A DNA stretch of 64,000 nt from Armatimonadota bacterium (GTDB lineage Bacteria; Armatimonadota; JADLDR01). Both the position numbers and the translations under genes were made by a program. Within the stretch, counting starts at the first letter, position 1. Each line of letters starts with the position of its first letter. Where the stretch lies: assembly GCA_020846535.1 (NCBI GenBank), contig JADLDR010000040.1, forward strand, positions 17,613 to 81,612, read 5' to 3'. Below the pieces are notes generated by a model. The model searched no databases and was not told the DNA's origin. It saw nothing but the letters and a program-made list of their open reading frames with translations. Below, in pieces: positions 1-7,275 of this stretch.

Positions 1-173
1 CCACTGACGGCGTTAAATTCACGCAGATTGCTACGGTGAGCGCCAATGCGACCAGGTATTCCAGCACCGGACTGACTCCCAACACGACCTACTATTACCG
101 GGTGCAGGCATATAACACCGGCAACAATTCCGCTTTCACCAACATTGCAAGCGTCAAAACGTGGGCACAGTGA
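1..173 (+). CDS. Fibronectin type III domain protein, C-terminal end (partial)
   Basis: The reading frame is open from the left window edge (first full codon at base 3) to TGA at 171-173, giving 57 residues. The text contains the typical end of a fibronectin III module: a G-L-T-P-N-T-T-Y-Y-Y-R-V-Q-A-Y-N core followed by S-A-F-T-N-I-A-S-V-K-T, which is the classic F and G strand pattern of extracellular FN3 repeats. The rest of the protein lies outside the window, so its main function cannot be told; FN3 tails are common on secreted carbohydrate-active enzymes and surface proteins. The stop overlaps the start of the next gene (TGATG), suggesting translational coupling. Confidence 0.75.
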   Translation, partial: TDGVKFTQIATVSANATRYSSTGLTPNTTYYYRVQAYNTGNNSAFTNIASVKTWAQ

Positions 174-1165
174 TGAAAAGGCGGAGAGGCCGGGCCATAG
201 CGGGCTTGCTGCTCTTAGCGGCAGGCGCAGTCGAAGCGCAAAGCGATATTTCGCCACCGAGCAAAGCCCTGCCGGAGCCAGCCGGGAACGCCTCCATTCG
301 CCTGACGCGCTATCGGAAGAGCGGAGAAATCGGGCTGAAGGCCGTTCGCGCCCCCATGAAGGATATCGCCTCGACGCTCGAACGCGCCACAGGGTGTGCC
401 ATTGAAATGGATAAGGAACTTCAGGAAGGCAGGCACACCCTCGATATCTCCCCTCGCCCGGCGGAGAAACTCTTCCATGCCCTGGCCCGGAGAGTCGCCG
501 CCCGGATCGTCGTTACCTACCGGCTGAAGCACCTGCTCGCCGGCGAAACCGCCCCTCCGGGGAACCCGCTATTCGCCGGCCGGCAGGTTTCGGTCAACCA
601 AAAAAGACCGGAGGAACCGGAAATCCTCTGGCAGCAGCTGGGAATTACAGTGGAGATGGAAGAGGATATCGTCGGGAAAGTCGTCCTTACCGCCCGCAAG
701 GAGCCGCTGGCCCGGGCGCTGGATCGGGCCGCCGCTCAGTTGCAGGCGCGGTGGGAAACCGTCCTGCGCCTGGAGCCGCGCTTCCGTTCGGGAGAATCCG
801 CAGACCCGGAAGAAGAGATGAGGGATCATTTCACCGACCTGGCGAAAATGACCTCAAAGGAACGCCAGGAGGAAATCCGGGCCGATATCAGCGCCATCGA
901 GTCTCTGCCTGAAGACCGGCAGGAGGCGGGCGTCCTCTGGATGGCAGGCAACGTAACCGGCCTGGCAAGCCTGCTGAAGAGCGTTCCCGGCGAACACCGG
1001 GAGCGGGTCGCCTTAAAAGTGGCCGCCGTCGCCCAGGACTACTGGAACGTGATGGACCGCCTGCCCCCATCCTCCCGCGCCCGCTTCGATCCGGTCTGCC
1101 AGGCTCTTTTGCAGCTTCAAAAGGACTACGCGGACATCGGAAACGAGGAGAGCGGGGAGGAGTAA
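173..1165 (+). CDS. Secreted protein with two STN/secretin-N-like segments
   Basis: I do not recognise a named family. The ATG at 173 overlaps the upstream TGA and is preferred over an in-frame GTG at 161, because it starts directly with a signal peptide (K-R-R-R, then a hydrophobic stretch ending V-E-A-Q). The mature part of about 305 residues holds two segments, near residues 50-105 and 145-190. Both look like the short secretin/TonB N-terminal (STN) fold: a 'V-x-A-P-M-x-D-I-A-S-T-L-E-R-A-T-G' helix, then a short strand and an amphipathic helix. The C-terminal third is charged and helical. It probably acts outside the cytoplasmic membrane. The STN assignment is inference from pattern only; a profile search would decide. 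Confidence 0.6.
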   Translation: MKRRRGRAIAGLLLLAAGAVEAQSDISPPSKALPEPAGNASIRLTRYRKSGEIGLKAVRAPMKDIASTLERATGCAIEMDKELQEGRHTLDISPRPAEKLFHALARRVAARIVVTYRLKHLLAGETAPPGNPLFAGRQVSVNQKRPEEPEILWQQLGITVEMEEDIVGKVVLTARKEPLARALDRAAAQLQARWETVLRLEPRFRSGESADPEEEMRDHFTDLAKMTSKERQEEIRADISAIESLPEDRQEAGVLWMAGNVTGLASLLKSVPGEHRERVALKVAAVAQDYWNVMDRLPPSSRARFDPVCQALLQLQKDYADIGNEESGEE

Positions 1166-1228
1166 GAGCGCACCGCCGCACACCCAACAGCCTGCCCGGG
1201 GCATTCCGGCAAGCGAAGGTCTGAGATA

Positions 1229-2752
1229 TTACCGCCCTTGCTCCTCCACCCTTTTGAGCATGCTTCTCAGGCGGGGGATGCGGGGCTGGTTACCCAGGGC
1301 GCGGCGGTAGGCGGCGGCGGCCCGGGTGGGGTTGCCGAGTCGTTCATGCAGTTGACCCAGGGTGATCCAGCTTTCGGTGCGGCCCGGGGAGACGGCCACG
1401 ATGCGTTCCGTGAGGGCGAGGGCCTGCGAGAGATTGCCCTGGAAGCGGTAGAGGCCGCTCAGGGCCAGCAGCGCGGGGAGGTTGTTGGGATTTCGCTTAA
1501 CCGCCCGCTCGTAGTCGGAGACGAAGCGTGGCAGGAGGCCTTTTTGCCGGAGAAGGCGGGCTGTGGCGAAATCGTCCCCTTCCGGGTCGGCTTCCAGGCT
1601 GCCGCGCCAGCAGGCGGCAGCCTGGCTTTCCCGCCCCTGCCGTTCGGTGATCTTGCCGGCCTCCCGGAGGTAGGTGGCAGTGTGGGCGCGGTCCAGAAAG
1701 GCGGCCTTTTCGAGCGTTTTCAAGGCTTCGGAGGGTTGCCCTTTGGCTTCATAGGCGACGGCGAGGCCCACATAGCTCATCACCAGGACGGCGCGGGACC
1801 GCTCCACATCGGCTCCCTGAAGGGCCATCGAATACTGTTGGATAGCTTCGTCGAGCTTGCCCTGGGCGGCGTAAGCTTCGGCAAGGCCCGCCCGGTTATA
1901 GGGGTCTCTGGGAGCTTGCTGGGTGGCCCTGGTAAAAGCCTGTTCCGCCTCCCGGTACCGGCGGGATTCCAGGTAGACCTTGCCGACCCGCTGGGAAACC
2001 TCCGGCATATCGGGGGCGCGCTCGCCCACCTGCCCGTAGGCGCTCAGGGCTTTGTCGCGCATATTGGAATAGCTGTAGGCGTCCCCCAGCCAGAGGTTGG
2101 CCTTCAGGTTTCCCGGATCGAGCTGTAAAACGGTCTGGAACGCTTCTATCGCCCGCCCGTTGTCCCGGCCCAGGCAGGCCATCCCCAGGTTGAAATGAGG
2201 CTTTACCCAGCGAGGGGCCAGAGCCGCCGCCCGATGGTAGTGCGTTATCGCCTCTTCCATCATCTCCTGAAGCTGGCATGCGTCTCCCACGAGGTTTTCC
2301 GCTATGGCGTCCTCCGGGTAGCGTTCCACCAGGCGCTTCAGAGAGTTGATATCGCGTTCCGAGTGGAAGACAATGCCATCGACCTTGCTAAAGAGGCGCT
2401 TGGCCGATTGATAGGCCGCTTGCGCCTCCGAGCGCATCCCCTTTTCCGCATAAGCGCCTTCGAGCAGGAAATAGGCGAGAACATTTTCCGGATTCAGCGA
2501 AATGGCTCGCCGGAACTCCTGAACGGCCTCATCATAACGGCGCAGGTTGGCATAGGTCACTCCCAGATGAACGGCCAGGATATCGCTTTTCGGCTCCATA
2601 CGGGCCGCCTGGCGAAAGGAGTTGATCGCCTGGCCGTACCGGGCGCGGTTGAAGTCCCTCAAGCCCTGCATGAAGGCGCTCTCGGCCTTGTCCACCGCCA
2701 GCGCCGCGGATGCGGCGCAGGCAACGGCCCATACTATTATCATCAAGCGCAT
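1229..2752 (-). CDS. Tetratricopeptide repeat protein, exported
   Basis: A 507-residue protein starting at ATG 2752, after an AAGAGGTG ribosome site. It opens with an uncleaved or cleavable signal segment (M-R-L-M-I-I-V-W-A-V-A-C-A-A-S-A-A-L-A). Nearly all of the rest is TPR units of about 34 residues with the usual W/L-G-Y-A-F-A-P spacing (for example A-V-H-L-G-V-T-Y-A, A-H-F-N-L-G, A-N-L-W-L-G-D-A-Y). A longer frame reaches 2875 but runs into the anti-sigma gene and lacks a ribosome site. It is the last gene of an operon with an ECF sigma and its anti-sigma, ten bases after the anti-sigma stop. It likely serves as a periplasmic scaffold whose expression is tied to that sigma factor. Confidence 0.85.
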   Translation of the reverse strand: MRLMIIVWAVACAASAALAVDKAESAFMQGLRDFNRARYGQAINSFRQAARMEPKSDILAVHLGVTYANLRRYDEAVQEFRRAISLNPENVLAYFLLEGAYAEKGMRSEAQAAYQSAKRLFSKVDGIVFHSERDINSLKRLVERYPEDAIAENLVGDACQLQEMMEEAITHYHRAAALAPRWVKPHFNLGMACLGRDNGRAIEAFQTVLQLDPGNLKANLWLGDAYSYSNMRDKALSAYGQVGERAPDMPEVSQRVGKVYLESRRYREAEQAFTRATQQAPRDPYNRAGLAEAYAAQGKLDEAIQQYSMALQGADVERSRAVLVMSYVGLAVAYEAKGQPSEALKTLEKAAFLDRAHTATYLREAGKITERQGRESQAAACWRGSLEADPEGDDFATARLLRQKGLLPRFVSDYERAVKRNPNNLPALLALSGLYRFQGNLSQALALTERIVAVSPGRTESWITLGQLHERLGNPTRAAAAYRRALGNQPRIPRLRSMLKRVEEQGR

Positions 2753-2762
2753 CGAACACCTC

Positions 2763-3821
2763 TTAGGGATACCGGAACAGAGCCTGGCGGCCCTCCGCCC
2801 TGAACCTCTCCCGGAACATCGCTTCCTGAGGGCTGGCAGTGGCGGCGGGGCCGGATTGTCCTTCCATACCTGCACTCCGGTTTTTTGTCATGCGGGGGCT
2901 GTCCGGGCCTGCTCCTCCGCCAGCGCCCAGGCTCATCCTTTCGCCGGGACCGGCTGGATTCTGCGGGGCGGAGGGCGAGTGAGTTTCCGGGTCAATCGCC
3001 CCTCCGAAGCCACCTCCCATCATCCCTGGACCGGATGAAAGCGGTTCCGCTTTCATTGCCATAGTGGCCGGATTGCTGCCTGCCACATTCGGCTGATCCG
3101 ATGCCTCGGCTTGAGACGGGTTGCGGGCGATTGCCATATTATCCTGCTTCAGGACATATGCCTCTTTGCCGGGCAGTCTCATCGCCAAGGCCGCGCTGTC
3201 CGGCTGCCGGGTGTCGGGCAGCGTCAGCGGTTTCTCCGGCTTGTTGTTTTCTCGCACCGCAGAGGGCTTGGGCTGTGGGGCAGCCCGGTCAGCCTGTTGC
3301 TGCCGGGCCTTTACAGGCTGCGGCTTTGCCTGTTGATCGGATGTTGCGGGAAGCGGCTTAGGGGTAGAGGCCTTTCGGTGTCCGCTCCCTTTTTTCATAG
3401 TTATAGATTCCATCGCCGAGGGATGATCCCGAAGCGGCGCAGCTAATCTCAGGTTCGGCGATTCCGGCGCTTTTGCCATCATTGCGGTGGGCGGCTGCGT
3501 GGGGCGGCCTGTGCTGAGCAAAACCGCCAGCGCCAGGGATGCGGCCAGGGCGGGCACAGCCAATGCCAGCCGGTAGCGTTGACAGAAGGGCATGGAGGAC
3601 TTCTCGATTTGCCGGCGAACAGCCTCCCAGAGATGCGGGGACGACTCCACGACCGGCAGGCGGGTGGCTTTCAGAAGCGAGACGGTACGGCTTAAGGAGG
3701 CGATATCCTCGCCGCAGGCGGCACACTCCTCCAGGTGGCGGCCTATCCGCTCCTGTTCCTCGGCGGAAAACGCCCCCTCCAGGTAGGGAAGCAGCAGGTT
3801 TTCGTATTGACGACACTTCAT
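2763..3821 (-). CDS. Anti-sigma factor with N-terminal zinc finger and one transmembrane helix
   Basis: A 352-residue protein. Residues about 1-45 form a zinc-binding anti-sigma domain (H-L-E-E-C-A-A-C: the HxxxCxxC signature, after an earlier C-R-Q-Y-E-N-L-L). It should hold the ECF sigma factor in the cytoplasm. A single membrane helix follows near residues 85-108 (L-A-L-A-V-P-A-L-A-A-S-L-A-L-A-V-L-L). The remaining 240 residues are a low-complexity Pro/Ala/Gln/Ser-rich extracytoplasmic part without a recognised domain. The start at 3821 overlaps the sigma stop by four bases (ATGA), with GAGGGAGG upstream, so the two are translationally coupled. The long disordered sensor half is larger than usual for this family. 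Confidence 0.85.
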   Translation of the reverse strand: MKCRQYENLLLPYLEGAFSAEEQERIGRHLEECAACGEDIASLSRTVSLLKATRLPVVESSPHLWEAVRRQIEKSSMPFCQRYRLALAVPALAASLALAVLLSTGRPTQPPTAMMAKAPESPNLRLAAPLRDHPSAMESITMKKGSGHRKASTPKPLPATSDQQAKPQPVKARQQQADRAAPQPKPSAVRENNKPEKPLTLPDTRQPDSAALAMRLPGKEAYVLKQDNMAIARNPSQAEASDQPNVAGSNPATMAMKAEPLSSGPGMMGGGFGGAIDPETHSPSAPQNPAGPGERMSLGAGGGAGPDSPRMTKNRSAGMEGQSGPAATASPQEAMFRERFRAEGRQALFRYP

Positions 3822-4486
3822 CGGCCTCCCTCCTCCAGCCATGCCAGTTCTCCTTTCAGCTTCTTACAGGCGTAGTGCAGGCGGGACCAGACCGTGCCCA
3901 CCGAGCAGTCCAGAATGCGGGCGATCTCCTCGCAGGAGCGTTCCTCGAAATAGTGCAGCACGATCACCAGGCGGTGCTTCTCCGAGAGGCGATCTATAGC
4001 TTCCCTCACCGCCCGGTTCTGCTGGGCGAGGACGGCCTTCTCCTGCGGGTCATCGGATTCCTCTGAAATCATCCTCTCTCCGAGGTTGGCCTCCGGGTCG
4101 TCCAGGGAGAGGTGGTTCTGGTGGCTCATCCGTTTGAGGCGTTTGCGGGTCATATTGACCGCCACCCGGTAGAGCCACGTTCCGAATGCGGCGTCCCCCC
4201 GGAATCCCGGCAGAGCGCGGTACGCCTGCACGAAAATATCCTGCACCAGATCATCGACCTCATCCCGCAAATAGACCATCCGGGAGACAAGCGCATAGAT
4301 CGCCCGCTGATGGCGGGCCACCAGCTGCTCGAAGGCTTGCATATTGCCGGCGCGGGCCAGGCGAACCAGGTCGGCATCGGGGTCCAACGGACGCCGGTGC
4401 GACGGGTCGTTTTCGGACGTCCGGCTCCGGGATTCACGGGCCGCCGGTTCGTTTTTCCCGCCTGCGATTTTGGCAAAGAAGGTCAT
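3818..4486 (-). CDS. RNA polymerase sigma factor, ECF (sigma-70 family, RpoE-like)
   Basis: A 222-residue ECF sigma. Region 2 is clear: A-F-E-Q-L-V-A-R-H-Q-R-A-I-Y-A-L-V-S-R-M, then D-E-V-D-D-L-V-Q-D-I-F-V-Q-A-Y-R and F-R-G-D-A-A-F-G-T-W-L-Y-R-V-A-V-N. Region 4 reads L-S-E-K-H-R-L-V-I-V-L-H-Y-F-E, then S-C-E-E-I-A-R-I-L-D-C-S-V-G-T-V-W-S-R-L-H-Y-A, the helix-turn-helix that reads the -35 element. About 35 charged residues precede region 2, so translation may begin somewhat downstream. It heads the sigma/anti-sigma/TPR operon and is expected to be released by the zinc-finger anti-sigma factor encoded next to it. Confidence 0.93.
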   Translation of the reverse strand: MTFFAKIAGGKNEPAARESRSRTSENDPSHRRPLDPDADLVRLARAGNMQAFEQLVARHQRAIYALVSRMVYLRDEVDDLVQDIFVQAYRALPGFRGDAAFGTWLYRVAVNMTRKRLKRMSHQNHLSLDDPEANLGERMISEESDDPQEKAVLAQQNRAVREAIDRLSEKHRLVIVLHYFEERSCEEIARILDCSVGTVWSRLHYACKKLKGELAWLEEGGR

Positions 4487-4573
4487 TCGTCACCGTCTGT
4501 TGTGTTCAGCCCGCCCGATGCAACGATCCATCCTTTTCTTCCAGGAGCGCGTCCCCTGTTTTTCGTGCGGCAT

Positions 4574-5003
4574 TTATATCTTTAGAGACCGGAGGCGGCG
4601 CATTCCTTCAAACCGTTCTATCTTTTCGGAAAGAAGGTCAATAAATCTTTGGCGAAAAGCTCGTGCGCCGCGGTCGTCGGGATGATTGCTGCCGCTGTAG
4701 AGGAGGGTGGTGCAGGGCAGGCCCCCGGTCTCCAGGTATTCCCAGCGTCGCGAGGTATCGGCCACCGCCACGCCCTATCCGGCGGCGAACTCCCGCAGAA
4801 AGGCGACCGCCGGGCGGGTCTCAGCGCCGCGCGGGCGCGGATGGTTCATCCACTGTGGCGCGGCATATCCCGGGTCGAACGGTCACCCGGTTCCTCTCAA
4901 CGGCGATCTCCAGCCCCTCGATAACCGCCGGGTTTACCCGGACGGTCTGCGCCGGCGACGCGGCGACGCTCAGGCCCAGCAGGGCAGGCAATAACGGATA
5001 CAT
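4574..5003 (-). pseudogene. Decayed SGNH/GDSL-type hydrolase remnant
   Basis: Two minus-strand fragments look like the two ends of one secreted esterase. The first (5003 to 4821) begins M-Y-P-L-L-P-A-L-L-G-L-S-V-A-A-S, a signal peptide, then R-V-N-P-A-V-I-E-G-L-E-I-A-V. The second ends with V-A-V-A-D-T-S-R-R-W...N-H-P-D-D-R-G-A-R-A-F, which carries the D-x-x-H-P-type block near the C-terminus of SGNH hydrolases. The frames do not join: there is an in-frame TAG at about 4777 just before the second fragment, a frame change, and far too little sequence between the ends for the catalytic middle. The family assignment is inference from the C-terminal block and is moderate. Confidence 0.5.
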
Positions 5004-5138
5004 GATGTTCCTCCTGGTCAGGATAACGGAATCGTCTAATCCTCTCTTCTCATCAGGGAGGATTCTTCCTTTCTCCCGACAGAATAGGGATGATGGAATC
5101 CATCAATCGGATGGGAAGCGTCCGGACGGGAGGTTGCA

Positions 5139-5906
5139 ATGGCGGTTCATGTAACAGGCAGGGATATCGCAGAAGGGCTGTCTGCCCTGGGGCTGTGCCG
5201 GGGGGATGCGGTGCTGACGCATTCCTCCTTGTCCTCCTTCGGGCATGTGGAGGGAGGCGCGAACGCGGTCATCGATGCCATTCTGGACATCATCGGCCCG
5301 GAGGGAACCGCGCTCTTTCCCACCCTGACCGGCAGCGAGAATCTCTCCCCTCGAAATCCGCCGGTTTTCAATCCGGCGGAGGCGGCCTGCTGGACGGGCA
5401 TCATCCCGGAGACCGCCCGGAAGCGCCCGGAGGCGGTCCGCAGTCGCCATCCGACCCACTCGGTGGCCGCCATCGGCAGGCTGGCCCGGTGGATCACCGC
5501 CGGACACGAATACTGCCCTTCCCCTTGCTGGTACGGCTCTCCCTATGACAAAGTGCGCGAGATCGACGGCTATATCCTGTTGATCGGCTGCGCCCATGCT
5601 TCCAACACCACCTTTCACCATATCGAAGAAACCGCCCCGGTCGATTACGTCTGCCAGAAAGAGCCTACCACCGGCCTGGTCGTCGAACCGAACGGCAGCC
5701 GCACGGAAGTCACCTTTTACCTTCACTCCTACGAAGGCCCCTCCCGCGACTATCCCCGCATGGAACCGTTATTCATCGAGTCGGGTATCCAGGCGACTTT
5801 ACAGGTGGGAAACGCCACCCTGCGCCTGATCCGCTCCCAGCCGATGTGCGAGATGGTTCTGGAGCGCGTCCGGCGCGACCCAATGTGCATCACGGAAGCG
5901 GAATAG
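5139..5906 (+). CDS. AAC(3)-family N-acetyltransferase (Antibiotic_NAT fold)
   Basis: A 255-residue protein. The N-terminal half carries the family core: L-G-L-C-R-G-D-A-V-L-T-H-S-S-L-S-S-F-G, then G-G-A-N-A-V-I-D-A-I-L, G-P-E-G-T-A-L-F-P-T-L-T and, later, the R-S-x-H-P-T-H-S-V-A-A-I-G motif seen in acetyl-CoA dependent aminoglycoside 3-N-acetyltransferases. The I-L-L-I-G-C-A-H-A-S-N-T-T-F-H-H-I-E-E block follows, containing the conserved glutamate. Start at ATG 5139 has GGGAGGT seven bases upstream. Many chromosomal members act on other amines (YokD-like), so antibiotic resistance should not be assumed. It stands alone, with a pseudogene on one side and a remnant on the other. Confidence 0.88.
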   Translation: MAVHVTGRDIAEGLSALGLCRGDAVLTHSSLSSFGHVEGGANAVIDAILDIIGPEGTALFPTLTGSENLSPRNPPVFNPAEAACWTGIIPETARKRPEAVRSRHPTHSVAAIGRLARWITAGHEYCPSPCWYGSPYDKVREIDGYILLIGCAHASNTTFHHIEETAPVDYVCQKEPTTGLVVEPNGSRTEVTFYLHSYEGPSRDYPRMEPLFIESGIQATLQVGNATLRLIRSQPMCEMVLERVRRDPMCITEAE

Positions 5907-5937
5907 ATGACGCAATAGCTCCCCCGAACGCTTGAGA

Positions 5938-6230
5938 AACGCCGAAATAAGGAAAAGGTTCCTCAGGCGCTTGACACCCTGATTCCCTACACCAAAACCC
6001 ACTTCAGCGCGAAAGGGCGGTTGATGGCTATGCACAAATACCCTTACTTCACGGTTCACAAAAACCAGCGCGACCAGATAGTGGAAAAGGTTCTCAAACT
6101 CCAGGAAACCGTGCGGCCCGGCCAGGCGGCCATGACCGCCGACCTGATGCTCTTTCTGGAGAACGGGCTGGGGGATCATATCATGGAAGCGGATAAGCAG
6201 TACGCTTCTTATCTGAAAGCGAAAGCGTAA
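5938..6230 (+). pseudogene. Bacteriohemerythrin C-terminal remnant, iron ligands lost
   Basis: The frame from about 5938 to the TAA at 6230 reads A-L-D-T-L-I-P-Y-T-K-T-H-F-S-A-K-G-R-L-M, then Y-P-Y-F-T-V-H-K-N-Q-R-D-Q-I-V and L-E-N-G-L-G-D-H-I-M-E-A-D-K-Q-Y. This matches the second half of bacteriohemerythrin (HFxxEExxM, HxxxH, HIxxxD). The glutamate that normally follows HF is replaced (S-A-K-G), and the second histidine of the HxxxH pair is an arginine. The first ligand-bearing helix and any start codon are missing, with a TAG just upstream. A short protein from TTG 6021 or ATG 6024 could still be made but should not bind a di-iron centre. Confidence 0.6.
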
Positions 6231-6284
6231 ACCCAGCCGATACCGAAGGATTTTTCTGGCTGTAATCGTAATAAAAGATATTCA

Positions 6285-6334
6285 GCCATCCGCGAGTGGC
6301 GGACAAAAGCCTGTCGTTCGCGGATGGCCTTTTC
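6285..6334 (+). terminator. Perfect 11-bp hairpin with short T run just before a ribosome site
   Basis: GCCATCCGCGA at 6285-6295 pairs exactly with TCGCGGATGGC at 6318-6328, with a 22-base loop, and is followed by CTTTTCC. The Shine-Dalgarno of the PhyH gene (GGAGGAGG, about 6334-6341) begins directly after. It can be an intrinsic terminator of the decayed upstream gene or a leader hairpin that controls the oxygenase gene. Confidence 0.5.
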
Positions 6335-6345
6335 CGGAGGAGGTT

Positions 6346-7161
6346 ATGGCTCTGACATCCGACCAACGACAGCATTTTCTGGAATACGGCTATGTGGCCG
6401 TGCCGTCGTTTTTCGACAGGCGCGAAACGGAGGCGATGCAGACGGAGGTGGCGCGGCTTCACCGGGAAGGTTTATTACGAAATGTGGCGACCGATGGCGA
6501 CGGCAAAACCTCATCCACGACGCAGCGCAATCTACAGATCTGCCCTATGTACCGGCAGAGCGGTCTCTTCCGGGCGCTCCCGTTCGTCCCGAAGGTGATG
6601 GAGGCGGTCTCCGGGCTGATCGGCGACCCGGTCGTGCTGCATCTGGATCAGGCCTTCCTGAAGCCTGGGGGGGATGGCATGGGAACCCACTGGCACCAGG
6701 ACAACGCCTACTTCAAGATCGAAGACCCGCTCAAGGGAACGGCCATGTGGATCGCCGTTCACGACGCAACGGCAGCCAACGGCACGCTGTCCGTCGTGCC
6801 TGACAGCTTCCGAGAGGTCTACGAACACAGCCGGGACCCTTACAGCGACCACCACATCCGCTGCTACCCGCCCGAAGACCGGGCGATTCCGGTGGAACTG
6901 GCCGCCGGGGGCGCTGTCTTTTTCTGCTACGGGACCTGCCACGCCACCGGGGAGAACCGGACAGAGCGCGAGCGGGCAGGGGCAGCCTTCCATTTCGTCC
7001 GCGCCGACTACGCCCCTGCGGAAATCCTCGCCCCGAGCCGCAACTACAATCCCTATCTGACCGGTGAGAAGGCCACAGGCGGCCTTGAGGAATACGGCGT
7101 CCCGGTGGCCGGAACGTGGGAGAAGGAAGTGGAGAAAGCGATGGGAACAGGACACCTGTAG
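6346..7161 (+). CDS. Phytanoyl-CoA dioxygenase (PhyH) family Fe(II)/2-oxoglutarate oxygenase
   Basis: A 271-residue cupin-fold oxygenase. The iron-binding H-x-D is in G-T-H-W-H-Q-D-N-A-Y-F (near residue 115-120), and the distal histidine is in G-T-C-H-A-T-G-E-N-R-T near residue 205, the region that also supplies the 2-oxoglutarate-binding arginine. Between them are the family blocks A-M-W-I-A-V-H-D-A-T and G-T-L-S-V-V-P-D-S. The length is normal for the family. The start at 6346 follows GGAGGAGG by four bases. Substrate is unknown; families with many PhyH paralogs often act on small hydrophobic or secondary metabolites. A hairpin sits immediately upstream, and the next gene is convergent. Confidence 0.9.
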   Translation: MALTSDQRQHFLEYGYVAVPSFFDRRETEAMQTEVARLHREGLLRNVATDGDGKTSSTTQRNLQICPMYRQSGLFRALPFVPKVMEAVSGLIGDPVVLHLDQAFLKPGGDGMGTHWHQDNAYFKIEDPLKGTAMWIAVHDATAANGTLSVVPDSFREVYEHSRDPYSDHHIRCYPPEDRAIPVELAAGGAVFFCYGTCHATGENRTERERAGAAFHFVRADYAPAEILAPSRNYNPYLTGEKATGGLEEYGVPVAGTWEKEVEKAMGTGHL

Positions 7162-7275
7162 CTTGAAGGTCGCCAACGCAGCCAGCCTGAGGGTAAACCG
7201 CAGCCCCCTGGCAACCGTTTTGCTACCCTTCGCTGGATACCTATAGGGGCAGGGCCGAACCCCGCCCCCAAGAGC

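Noticed and set aside
5139..5906. Reading the acetyltransferase as an aminoglycoside resistance gene
   Set aside because: The fold is shared by chromosomal enzymes of other function; nothing nearby suggests resistance.
7241..7270. GGGGCAGGGC...CCCCGCCCC fold between PhyH and the GHKL gene as a terminator
   Set aside because: There is no T run on either strand; it is probably another short GC palindrome.
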